In this document: positions 13,901-24,160 of the stretch, in pieces | Position numbering within the stretch: position 1 is the stretch's first letter | Layout: every line of letters starts with the position of its first letter | Source of the DNA: Orbilia blumenaviensis | Taxonomy: Eukaryota > Ascomycota > Orbiliomycetes > Orbiliales > Orbiliaceae | NCBI GenBank assembly: GCA_036872755.1 | Contig: JAVHNS010000007.1 | Location: 496,001 to 560,000, forward strand | Direction of reading: 5' to 3' | Length of the DNA: 64,000 nt | The notes under the pieces: generated by a model | What the model saw: only the letters and a program-made list of their open reading frames with translations | Told to the model about the DNA's origin: nothing | Database searches by the model: none | Translations under genes and position numbers: made by a program

Positions 13901-16416
13901 TCTCTATTTCGACCGTGGGGGGCATTCACTCATTGATTTAGTCACTATGGAAGAGCCTATATCTTGCACAGGAGACAGAATTGCCAAGTTCAACGAGTTT
14001 ACATCTCGCTTCTTTATTGATATTTTCAATAAAGAATTTGAGATACAAACCGAAAGTCTTCCATACTGGATCCTCCCTCTTAAATTCAACAAAACCGTAA
14101 CACCCTCCTCCTCCATTGACGATATGATCGACTGGGAGCTTGTAGAGAATGTGTTCAAAAATCCTGAGGAAATTTACGATCTAGCAACTACCCCCGCAGA
14201 ATTTTATCTTGGAAAGTTTGCCATCGATCGCCGACAAGGTTCTCGTAGATTCTATCTGCTCGAACATGAGCCTAAATATCACCCCTATGACCCGATTCCT
14301 GAGGGCGCATCGAATGCCCCTCATACATTCAGCATCATCGATTACAGTTACTCTGCAGGAAAGAAAGGATGGCAGAGATGGGTTGGAGAACTGCCTCCAG
14401 ACCAGCCTGTTTTGGTCGCAGACCGTGTACTGCATCGCCTCAATTTTCTTGAAAGGCCAACTGAGCGAGAGAAAACTCAGAATACATTGGCCTATGTTGT
14501 CCCCTCCCCGTTCAGGATTTCCCCAGTAAGTAGCTATCTGACACAACCAACGCAGAGACTTTCAACTAACCAAACCGAATACTTAGCTACCAGCTAAATT
14601 CTGTACGATGGGGCTCTTGTTTCCGGCGGTTATCACCAGGATTGATGCATATCTCCAGGCTTTGGATGTTTGCAATCTTCTTGGCGTGCAGATGGACCTT
14701 GACATCGCTCTGGAGGCCATCACAAAGGATTCAGATAACACGGAAGAGCACAACGAAGAGCAGAAGAACAAGCGCCGCGGCATGGTCAATAATTACGAAC
14801 GACTTGAATTTTTGGGAGGTGAGTTGAATGTATTCAAATTTTATATCCCATGTTACCGCTAATATCTTTGCCTGGTAGATTGCTTCCTGAAGTTGGGGAC
14901 TACTATCGCTCTTTATTCTTCTAATCCCGACCAAGACGAGTTTGCTTACCACGTAGAAAGAATGTTGCTCGTCTGTAACCATAGTCTCTACAAACGAGCC
15001 AATGAGCTTGAACTATTTAAATACATCCAAACAGAGGGATTCTCTAGGTATGCCTCTCCATTTAAGAATAGCGGCATAGGAACTAGTTTCTAACAGCAGA
15101 GTTTAGACGTCTGTGGTACCCGATGATAACTCTCATCAAAGGAAAGGCAGTTGGAAAGTCCGAATCACAGAGAACACACCGCCTGAGCAACAAGTCTGTG
15201 GCAGATGTATGCGAAGCGCTCATTGGGGCGTCGTTATGCAACGGCGGTCTCGATATGGCCGCACGAATGGTGACTGCTGTACTCAACAAGCCTATCCACC
15301 GTATAAATAGCTTCAAAGAGTATTTCTCTCTTTATGCCCTCCCTGATTATCAAACCGGTCCTGTCAATGCATCTCAACAGGAGCTTGCGGACAAAATCGA
15401 GAAGGATATGGGGTATAAATTCAGGTATCCCAGATTGTTGAGGTCTGCGTTCACACATCCTTCTTTCCCGACCCTGTGGGAGAAGATTCCATGCTATGAG
15501 AGACTCGAGTTTTTGGGCGATGCTTTAATTGATATGGCTTGCGTCGAAGACCTCTGGGAGAGGTTCCCTTCTAAGGACCCACAATGGATGACGGAACACA
15601 AGGTATGTGATTGTTAACCCCCATGATATAGTGGTTCTTACGGTGTCTAACCACAATGCTATCGATATTAGATGAGTATGATCAACAATCGCTTCCAAGG
15701 AGCATTATCGGTCAAACTTAAGTTCCACACTCATCTTCGGGCAATGGGCGCCCACATCAACGCTGCCGTCCAAGAGTACGTCCAACTTGTCGAGGAAGCT
15801 CGGGTGGCCTCTAACAACTCTGTCGACTACTGGATCGATGTCAAACAGCCCCCCAAGGTATGGAACCAGAAGTCTTATTACAATTCACCAGAATATGGTA
15901 TTCTAACTCAAATATATAAAGGTTCTTCCTGATATCTTGGAAGCTTATATCGGCGCCATCTTCGTCGATTCTGATTTCAACTACGACGTTGTTACCGATT
16001 TCTTCCGCACCCACGTCCGCCCCTTCTTCACCGACATGTCCATCTTTGACACCTTCGCCGGCAACCACCCAGTCACCCACCTCACCACCCGTCTAACAGA
16101 GCTCGGTTGCACTGATTTCCGTTTCTTTTCGAAGGAGTACAAGGACCGTGACAAAAGCTACGTCCTCAGCGTTGTCATCCTTCACAGTACCATTTTGGCA
16201 GAGGGCAAAGCCTCGTCAAAGAAGAACTCAAGAACCAACGCGGCTAAGCATAGTTTGGAGAAATTGGCCACGATTTCGGCGGATGAGTTCAAGAAGATGT
16301 GTACTTGTGCTGAGATGCGGAAGCTGGAGGCGGAGGAACGGGAAGAGGAGAAGGCGAAGAGGGCGCTTGAGAAGGCGGATATGGAAGAGCAGATGAGTCC
16401 TCTTGCTTCTCGATAA
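10955..16416 (+). CDS. DCL1: Dicer-like protein 1 (RNase III, RNA silencing)
   Basis: Processes double-stranded RNA into small RNAs for quelling, antiviral defence or meiotic silencing. Eleven exons: 10955-11322, 11453-11750, 11805-12070, 12129-12236, 12299-13382, 13443-14525, 14587-14818, 14879-15047, 15107-15602, 15672-15857 and 15922-16416, 1594 aa, close to the usual size of Pezizomycotina DCL1. Order: acidic N-terminus; DExD helicase with DTGSGKT (about residue 187) and DECHH (about 298), GMTAS motif III; helicase C with [13 protein letters not shown] and QSRGRARH; Dicer dimerisation domain (about 710-800); RNase IIIa with [13 protein letters not shown] (about 1140); RNase IIIb with [13 protein letters not shown] (about 1335) and [12 protein letters not shown]; dsRBD-like region (about 1480-1550). 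No clear PAZ was recognised, as is common for fungal Dicers. The last about 40 residues are a charged helix. DCL1 rather than DCL2 is judged from length and the C-terminal dsRBD. Confidence 0.93.
11323..11452 (+). other. DCL1 intron 1, with textbook branch point
   Basis: The 130-nt first intron carries donor GTAGGT, the branch sequence TACTAAG (11430-11436) and acceptor GATCAG at 11452. Only this acceptor keeps phase with the preceding TGG codon; the nearer AG at 11435-11436 would shift the frame. Confidence 0.75.
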
Positions 16417-17208
16417 CGCCGTTTCCCCTTTGAAAAATTAAATAACTATAAAGAAGAATATTTTTTAGTCGGTTTTGTTGGTTTTGTTGCCCTCCTTTTT
16501 TTTTTTTTTTTTTTTTTTTTGAATGATCGCTCATATTCTGCTTCTGGGGCGCACCTTCTCCACATTGCCTTATCGATATGATCCAGGCCGCCCATTACTC
16601 TACTGCCAGAAGCAGAATATTAATGTCTCGGGCATTGACATCCTGATTTTTGTTGGTAGAGTGAGGGTTGCGGAACTGTCGGTTTGGTGGTCTGGAGGTG
16701 TGTGTAGACCCTCTTATACTTCCTCTCTTTATTTCTTTCTATCACTTTATTTTATAAGGCCGCGCTTGTTGTTATTCTGGTTTCGTCGTGTCTAGCCGTA
16801 AGTTTTAGTTTTATGAGGGGGAGGGGCGGTAGACGTCGTATGATGTATGGGAAGGAAAGAAGGTAAATGTTTAGGTAGTTGGGTGTTAGACAAAATTGAT
16901 AGAAAATACTAGGTAGTGAGCAATATCAATGAAAGTTCTTATCCTCATCATTATACTAGAGTCGTATTATACGACGCTTCGTTGGCAAGGTATACAATAT
17001 ATAATAATAATAATACAAACCGTGCAAAATATACCTACCGTAGGGAGTTTGGGTACTTTTCTGGGGACCTTTTCCAAATATTAAAATATTTTACAAAGAA
17101 AGCAAGCCGTTTTATTCTCCTTCAAATCATTATTTGTACTGTTTGAAGTTCCCTTTTTTCTATAAACCGCCTTGAGAAACCAATCAGAACCCCGTACGCT
17201 ATACATCT
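16417..17208. other. DCL1 3' flank, no gene seen
   Basis: AT-rich 3' flank beginning just after the DCL1 stop. It holds a 25-nt T run (16496-16520) and short ORFs without protein-like features. Confidence 0.6.
16496..16520. repeat. 25-nt poly-T tract
   Basis: An uninterrupted run of T about 80 nt downstream of the DCL1 stop codon, probably within or just after its 3' UTR. Confidence 0.9.
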
Positions 17209-17210
17209 TA

Positions 17211-17414
17211 CAACTTAAGCGAGGCATAAGTGTGTTAATTTTTCATACTTATACTCAACCATCAGCCTGCTATTAACTTGCTATTGGCCTGCTATTGGCC
17301 TGCTATTGGCCTGCTATTGGCCTGCCCACCTAGTTAGTCGGAGGCTGGAAAAAAGCCAGACAGCCAGACAGCATAATTGTGAAAAATTAACACACTTATG
17401 CCTCGCTTAGGTTG
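17211..17414. mobile_element. 204-bp MITE-like element with TA target-site duplication
   Basis: Perfectly bounded palindromic ends: the left end (17211-17245) begins CAACTTAAGCGAGGCATAAG and the right end (17380-17414) is its reverse complement with a single mismatch over 35 bp; weaker similarity extends a few more bases inward. The dinucleotide TA flanks both ends (17209-17210 and 17415-17416), the target duplication made by Tc1/mariner-type (including fungal pogo/Fot) transposases. The element is too short to code for protein, so it is a non-autonomous MITE or fold-back element. The interior carries tandem 11-bp repeats and a GCCAGACA doublet. Target duplication and inverted repeats are seen directly; the superfamily is inferred. 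Confidence 0.82.
17265..17326. repeat. 11-bp tandem repeats inside the MITE
   Basis: Four exact head-to-tail copies of CTATTGGCCTG (17281-17324), preceded by one degenerate copy (CTATTAACTTG). The array sits between the inverted repeats and is not CRISPR-like: there are no spacers. Confidence 0.85.
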
Positions 17415-17416
17415 TA

Positions 17417-19100
17417 GTTAATATAATATATTTTGCAAAGTTGTAATATATATACAGTTACTTCGCTGTTTCGTATTATATATCGTTCTGACACATTTTG
17501 GTCACCATACCATCATAGCAAGGTATTATATACATACTAGGTACCTAGGTATGTGGAGGTATGAAATGGTAAAACGGCGGGCCTTTATACGCATTTACTG
17601 GTTAGGATCAGTCTCGGCCAAAGACCAGAATGTTTTAGAATGCATACGCAATATTAATTCCGACTACTATAATTATAACTCCTAGATGTGAAATATCTGA
17701 AGTAATCGAACCCCCGATACCTCAACCACAGGGAAGGTGTCACACAATCTACAAACATCGATGAAGAAAAATCTTATCCCATAAAAGTAGAAGAATACAA
17801 ATAATAATAATGATTCAAATAATATCATATTATAATATTAACATTACCACAGCTTCGAATCCACCCCGCCCACACTCCTTCCAATAGCGAGGAAGGCATA
17901 AAGGGCGGGGGTAAACTGTGTCTTCGGGCAATATCTGCCCCCCAGGTACCCCTCCATATGCATGCAGATGCCCACGCCCATCATAATGCAGGTCTCACGA
18001 GAGTATAGAGAAAAAATGTATCTCTCGTAGATCGGTAATCACAATATAACAAATAAAAGCAAAAAACGAATGAGAAAGAAGAGGGTAAATCAAGTGGCCA
18101 CTTGATCAAAAAGGTAAATAGGTATGGAGGGGGGGGTAAAGGATGAATGAATGGGTTATACAGTGTATATACCGAATCGGATACCCGGTAGAAAACGAGG
18201 GGACAATATAGAGTATAGTGTACACCTTACCATTTCGCTTTAACGGTAGAAGGTATATCATAAAAGTAAAATAAGAGTATGGTAAATAAAATAGATAAAA
18301 AGGGTAAAACCGAGGAAGGGAGAAAGATTATCAATTACGGTCGTAGATGTAAAAACTCGTACCATGGAGGGAGAGAGGAGACAAGAGGGGTTTTGTAGAC
18401 CAAAAGCATCCCAAAAAAAAAAGAGAGAGAGAGAGAGAGAGAAACAGAGACAGCGAGAGTATGTAGGTATGTGCACGTAGCCACCATCTCCCGCGCAACT
18501 AAAAAGAAATATGTAGTAGGCCCACCCCCGCCTTCTCCCCATTGCCTGAACACCATAAAATAAATAAATAGTAAAAACAGAAAAAAGATTTTACATAAAG
18601 TATATTCTTATTTATTCGCCTTGTCGCAGAAGGAGCAAGCAAGAAAAGGGAACAAAGGTCGCCATCCAATCTACCAATAAGTCCAATAAAACAACGACTC
18701 GTAAGAAGAAGGGGAACAGAAAAAGATGCCACTTCAATCCAGAGGAGTTGAGGTGGGTAGGCGTGTGTAACGAGGAAAGAAAAGCGAAAAAAGAGGAAAG
18801 AAGAAAATAAAAATTTAAAAAGGAGGATCGGAATAAAGAAGATACTAAAAAGCGAGGGTGAGACTCCATTTCCCCCCTGCCCCTTCCTTTTGTCACTTAA
18901 AGACACCGTTATGAACAAGAACCCGCAAATGCATTGTTTGTTGGTAAAAAAGTAAAAAAAGTTCCATGAGCCAAGACTCAATTTTCGAATGGCTGTTTCA
19001 CCGTCGATGCGTTATGTGTGTGTGTGGTTTCCGGATATATATTACTATGTAAAGGGGGTTTTCTAAAGAGCGAGTTCCTCTAGGTCAAACGAAAAAGGAC
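17417..19100. other. Gene-poor region downstream of KEI1
   Basis: About 1.7 kb of AT-rich DNA, probably including the KEI1 3' UTR at its right side. It contains a GA microsatellite (about 18423-18442) and purine-rich segments. ORFs on the minus strand at 18.2-19.0 kb are hydrophobic by composition (poly-pyrimidine complement) and not convincing as genes. Confidence 0.55.
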
Positions 19101-20196
19101 TTAGACGACAATATCGCTCTTCTTCCTGTTCTGGTCAAGGCTCTTTCTGAACTTCCTGGACTGAGCTGGCAGGACTTGAGGCTGTCTTGTAGACCATCCA
19201 ATTGGTCCTTCCCAATATCTCCTGTTGACGTTGATCAACATCCGTCCGATGGTGCCCTGGAGACCTTCTCCATTTCGGCCGGTGAAAGGGGGATTCGAAG
19301 GGGTGGCGGAATCGCGAACAACCTGTCGGGCGTATGCTAGAACGATAAGGCAGAAGTAGGCGCGAATAACCCACAACCCAGCGATAATAGTCATGCTGGT
19401 CATGGACTCTGGCTGGTTAAGTCCGCTGGTAAAGGCACCAAAGGTTGTGCTTGCTCCAACCGTCTCAATGTACGATGGTGCGGCGGCTCCGTCGGCTCCG
19501 TCAGCTCCTCCGACAGGGTTGAATGGGCCACCGGAAAGCCCGGAGATATCCTCAATCATCTTTCCCGAGTCGCCAACTCCGGGAGCCGTGTTAGCCGCGG
19601 TGAAAGCGGACCTCCGAGGTTCCGAGATGACCATAAACCATGTGATGGCGAAGATGGTGGTGTACGTGGCATTGATGATGGAGTCAATTAGGTACCAGTA
19701 GCCGAAGGTAATGTTTGGAAATGGAGTTCGTTTCCGGATGTGAGGTTGAACCCATGCGATAAAGAATACGGCAAGGGCAGAGTAGACGTACATCGATACC
19801 TGAAGGGCAGATATCTCAGCACCTAATGAGCGATTGATCGGGTTGACCGGTTAGCCTTTTTTTTTTTTTTTTTTTTTTTTTTGAACGCCACCGCCGTTTT
19901 GACAAGAAGAGATTAATGAGAGCTTACCTGTAAAGATGGCTAATAAGCCATAGAAACCCGATGCCTTGTTAAATAACGAGCATAGCAGGATAAGTTCTGC
20001 GCCGACCTTGAGATCAAGGAAGCCCAAGAAGTGCTGTGGTCGCAAACGACAGTTCCAGCCGTTAGCCACCTTTCCGATCATCGCAAAAACCACATCGCAA
20101 GAAGGGAAGAAAAAAAAAAAAACTAGGCTAGGAAACAGGAAGAGACCGGAAACATACCTTCGGTCGCGGCAGCAGTATCCGAGATAGCGAGAACAT
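19101..20196 (-). CDS. KEI1: Inositol phosphorylceramide synthase regulatory subunit Kei1
   Basis: Golgi membrane partner of the Aur1 catalytic subunit in complex sphingolipid synthesis. Three exons: 20158-20196, 19928-20033 and 19101-19822, 288 aa. The 13-codon first exon (MFSLSRILLPRPK) joins HFLGFLDLKVGAELILLCSL, the family's N-terminal signature. Four hydrophobic segments follow: AELILLCSLFNK with GFYGLLAIF; VSMYVYSALAVFFIAWV; YWYLIDSIINATYTTIFAIT; and MTIIAGLWVIRAYFCLIVLA. A Gly/Ala/Pro-rich loop lies between the third and fourth, and the C-terminal tail is basic (KFRKSLDQNRKKS). Intron 2 contains a 26-nt homopolymer. The assignment rests on topology and the N-terminal motif known from DUF1753/Kei1 proteins. 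Confidence 0.85.
19857..19882. repeat. 26-nt poly-T tract in KEI1 intron 2
   Basis: Uninterrupted T on the plus strand, i.e. poly-A in the transcript, lying within the 104-nt second intron of KEI1 (19823-19926) about 34 nt upstream of its acceptor. Confidence 0.9.
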
Positions 20197-22390
20197 GGCG
20201 AACAGCGGGAGATGTCGAAAACGGCAGACGTGTAGACGATTTACTTGCTGTCGGTGTTGTAAACGACGAGAGATCCGTTCGGAGGATGAGGAGCCAGAGA
20301 ACTGGTTCGGCTAAAAATAGGTGACTGGGAGGGAGATGTGGAGAAACAATCTCGGATTATCGAGTTGGTCCTTGCTCGTGGCGGGTGTGGTCTCGTCCGA
20401 TCTGTGTATCCCTCGTGGCCCGAAGAATGCGAATCGATCAAAGTAGACTTCGAAGGAGGCTGCGATCTAGAAAGAGTCGGGATGCACGAGTCCGAGAAGG
20501 GCAAAGGAAGTTTAGAAAAAAAGCGACGGCGCTTAGGAAGGGAATATTAATTGTCGGGATCGGCCGGAAAAGACGTAATCGAGGTATATCGATAGCGGAG
20601 AATATGAAGGGTATCGTCTCGGTCGGGGGTGAGGTAGTGGTGGTGGTGGCGATGATGGCCGTGATGATGGTGACGGTGGTGACGGTGATAGTGATGAGGA
20701 TGAGGATGAGGATGAGGATGTGTATGGGAAGTGAGAGCGAAGAGAGAGAGCGTTGTTGGAAGAAGGGAAGGAAGAAGAAGAATAAGAAACCGGGTTGGTC
20801 TCAGTTTGGCTGTTGTGAAGTTGGGCCTGTCTGGTCTTGTCCTGTGTCCTGACCTCCCTGCTGAACCAGCAGCTAAACGAACCAGTTGGATGCCGCTTGC
20901 TTCCGGCCCCTGGACGCTCAATTGCGAACCAGCGAATAGCATCTCGGATCCAATGATACGATCACCAAGAAAGAAAAAAAACTAACTAGCATACTGTGCT
21001 TACGAGGTACGGTACGCACAAAGGCACATGGAACAGCGGAAGAAAGGGGTCCCGGTAACACTTTTTTTTTTTTTTTTTCTCCTTGTCACTTACTTGCTAG
21101 CCCTCTCGACTAAAAATTATACAATACCTACATCATACATATGCATCCAGCCTTTAGCCTTAGACGCGAATACCTACACTGGACAGGGTAAAAAGGAGGC
21201 TGACCGAACCAGGTAGGGGAATATAGACGGGTGACGTCGTACAGACAAATACATTGTACTCCCTCGCAAACCTGCATGCTCAGCCTTATCCGCATGTATC
21301 ATACCGTCAGAACCAAGCAAAGTACCGATCCGACTTACCGAGTATGTAAGTACCTGACCCATTGACGTAGAATACAAAGTATACTTGTAATTACATGTAT
21401 ACAAAGCGTACAACGTTACGGGTGTGGCGCGGACGTCTAAGTGTACATACGTACGCAGGGCGGCAGGGCCTATCTGGTCCAAACTATAGATACCACTACT
21501 CTGATGAATATATACGCAAGTACCGTATAAGTGTAAGGCGCATTATCCAGCTCCAATTAATACTCAGGTATAACAATTCAATGGTTTGTATCGAACAAAA
21601 GTGCACCGGTCCATGGCCAGCAGAAACCGTCCCCTCAAATAATATTGATAAAAATGATAATAAGAAAAACGGTAAGAATAGGTAGGTAGTCAGTAAATGT
21701 CAGTAGGTGTTGGTGCGTAAGTCAGTAATCTATAGCTAAGGTCGCAAGGGAATAAAAAGATAACGAGGAAGAATAAAATAAAAAAAAAAAAAAAAAGGTA
21801 GCAGGAAGTAAAAGAAACAGCCGATCAGTAGACACCGCCCCAGAGAAAGAATTCCTTTTCGTGTGCGAGGAAGTCATATTGACTTCAAGTGAACTTCATC
21901 CTGATCAGATCAAAAAGCCAGAAAGGAAAGCAAAAGCGGCAAAACAGTAAACGATAAAACCCATAGCAATAATATCGGAATTCCAGTCTATATTTTAGAT
22001 AATTTTTTTTGTCCGAACCCCTTAAACCAAAGCCAAAACCAAAAAAGAGAAAAAGGGAAAAAGTCTGGGAAGGGAAGCTGGGAAAGAGATCATCAGGAAA
22101 CAATAGAGAGATATTCAGGAACCAGGTTATGAACGATGGACGGGAAGAGAAAGAAGAGGGGTGATTAGGCAAGTTATCGTGTGATCCAGGTCATTAGAAG
22201 AAAGAAGAAGTGTAAGGAAGCTTAAGAGGGAAGTGAGAGGGGAGAAAATATGTCGAAAGGCAGAACCCGTCTAGGCAGACGGGAAAAATCAGAGGCATAT
22301 AATTGATGTGTGTCTGTGTGTCTGTGTGTATGTCTGTGTATGGGGTATGTATGCAGGGTAGCACAAGCACAAACGGGAGCTCGAGAGCTC
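20197..22390. other. KEI1 upstream region and 3' flank of the LAMTOR5-like gene
   Basis: About 2.2 kb without a supported gene. The half next to KEI1 holds an 87-codon minus-strand upstream ORF (20241-20504) and a GGTGAT/GATGAG repeat. The half next to the LAMTOR5-like stop is purine-rich and holds a TGTG/TGTC repeat (about 22309-22343). Nothing else was recognised. Confidence 0.55.
20636..20721. repeat. Imperfect GGTGAT/GATGAG microsatellite
   Basis: A purine-rich array on the plus strand made of GGT, GAT and GATGAG units. Its complement encodes the His-rich part of a spurious minus-strand ORF, which is why that ORF looks striking but is not a gene. Confidence 0.8.
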
Positions 22391-23347
22391 TTAGATGGAA
22401 CCAAAGCTTGTGGCCGCGCTGCTGCCGGTATCATCTGGTGCCGACTTGTCCTTGTATATCGCGACAATAATGCCGTTGTTTCCCTTTCTTAGCAGAACTT
22501 TCCTATAAATATCGGGTCAAAGGATTAGTATATGTCTGTGCTGAGAATTCAGGCATCAAAGCTCCGGGGATAAAAAAAAAAAACTTTGCTCTCTCGAGGC
22601 AATTAAAAAAACCTCATGGAAAGTTTTTTTTTTTTCTCCTTCCGTTGTTTCCTTTGACCCTCGTGCATGAGACAACAGGATTGGGGGTATCCGCTATTAC
22701 GTACGAGTCTTTGTGCAAGACGGCACCAATGCTGTCCTTCTTCAATGCCGACCTCGCGGCAATGGTAAGATATGTAGCATCAGCTTCTGTAGCTTTTCCT
22801 CGAGCTAGAAAAACAATTATAGCTGTCAGTAAAAGCAGAGGTTCATCAAGCTAGCTGGTGATTCGGGAGGGTGGTACAAACCGCCAAGACATAGCCCGGA
22901 AGCCGAATCTATGATCAGGGCCCCGATTACATGCGGCGATGTCATCCTATTGGTCATTTCCTTCACTGTTAGCTGGATCACATCCACGAACTAGTTGGTT
23001 TTCAAAAGGGTAAAAAAAAAATAAACTTTTTCGGCCTTTCTTTGCTTCTGCTACCCCAGAGTTTAGGGCATTTTATTTTTTTCTTCTCGGGTTGTAATAA
23101 AACCATTTTGTTGAATAGAGCTAGAGATGCTAAGCACCCCCAATATCATTCAGCTTCCCGAAGCTACTGCTCGCGTATCGGGGAGGCAAATTATGATATT
23201 GTTATACGTATATACCCCCCCATCTTTCCCCAGAGAAAATGGCAGGAAGCATGAAGCAGCCAAGAAAAGTATGTTATAATCCGGGGGAAGGAGACGAAGA
23301 GAGGCTTACATTGCATCCAAAGTTTTTGATATACCGGCTGCATCCAT
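22391..23347 (-). CDS. LAMTOR5/HBXIP-like (Roadblock-fold) protein, Ragulator/EGO-type
   Basis: A four-exon gene without a long ORF: 23310-23347, 22882-22946, 22705-22804 and 22391-22502, 104 aa from ATG to TAA, all phases matching. Splicing gives MDAAGISKTLDAM, MTSPHVIGALIIDSASGLCL, then GARGKATEADATYLTIAARS, ALKKDSIGAVLHKDSKVLLR and KGNNGIIVAIYKDKSAP. This follows the LAMTOR5 (HBXIP) pattern nearly without gaps: short helix, strand GxL..DS.GL.LG.RG, long helix, strand, and the closing G-I-x-V-A-I-x-K strand. In animals the protein is one of the Ragulator subunits that recruit Rag GTPases and TORC1 to lysosomes; yeast Ego2 is the proposed counterpart. Acceptor 1 (AATAG at 22947-22948) lies 20 nt beyond a GCTAAC branch. 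Intron 2 uses a GTTTGT donor. Function is inferred from the fold. Confidence 0.78.
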
Positions 23348-24133
23348 TTTTTCTGGGTTGTTCCCTGTCCTAGCTGATGTCTGTCCACCGTTCGGGAGGC
23401 GTTTATGTGGAAAAGATGGCTCTGTGCGGGTGTTGATCGTCCGGCTTGCTAGTAAAGTTGGGGAACGGCTGATGCAGATGGCACCGAAGTTGCAGTTGGT
23501 CGTACAGATTTCGACACTGGGGAATGCAGGATAGAGGCTGCTGCTGCTACAAACGGTCGAGTCGAAAAAAATAAACAAAATAAGTATAAGAACGAGAAGA
23601 GAGAAAGGGAAAAAAAGAGACGAAGACAATGATATCGATATCTCGAAAAAATAACGCCTTCTTCTTTTGGATGTATATGGTGAGCTCTAGAAAAAGAGAG
23701 AAACAATTGAATAGTAAAATAACAAGAAAAACCAATAAAATATAAAAATATATATAAGAAAAAAAAAAAAAAAAAAAAAGGACTGAAAAGAACAAGGAGA
23801 AGATGTTGTTCCGGGAAGAAGAATTAGTGACGAACTTTTGCTATCATGCAAAGCGTTGGTTTTTTTTTTCTTCTTCTTCTTCCTTTTGTTCTTGTGTTTT
23901 TTCTTCTTCTACTTCTGCTGCTTTCCCTCCAGAAAGGGTTCGTTCCCCTTCCTTCCTTCCTTCGCTCGGCCTCAGATTCGATTCGTTCCCTTTTGACCGC
24001 AGGCTGCCTCCAGATGGAACGCTTTTCCAGGGCACCCGTTGTCTAGAACCCGGCTGTGTTGTGAGGAGACCGTTCTGGCTCTCGGGGATAATCGATCGAA
24101 TCTGGAATCTGTAGACTTGCAACAGGTAAGGGA

Positions 24134-24160
24134 GGATTGGATTGGATTGGATTGGATTGG
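24134..24160. repeat. GGATT pentanucleotide repeat
   Basis: Five tandem GGATT units followed by GGG, in the upstream region of the LAMTOR5-like gene. Confidence 0.85.

Noticed and set aside
17265..17326. CRISPR-like array
   Set aside because: The 11-bp units are directly abutting without spacers, in a eukaryotic genome and inside a transposable element.
20547..20942. 131-codon His-rich minus-strand ORF
   Set aside because: The histidine run is the complement of a GGTGAT/GATGAG microsatellite; nothing else in it looks like a protein.
22946..22965. Alternative acceptor CTAACAG for LAMTOR5-like intron 1
   Set aside because: That AG abuts the branch sequence itself; the AATAG 20 nt downstream keeps phase and gives a gapless match to the LAMTOR5 N-terminus.
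23348..23629. N-terminal hydrophobic extension of the LAMTOR5-like protein
   Set aside because: The frame is open upstream but contains no in-frame ATG before 23347 (it begins at a TTG), so it is most likely leader sequence.
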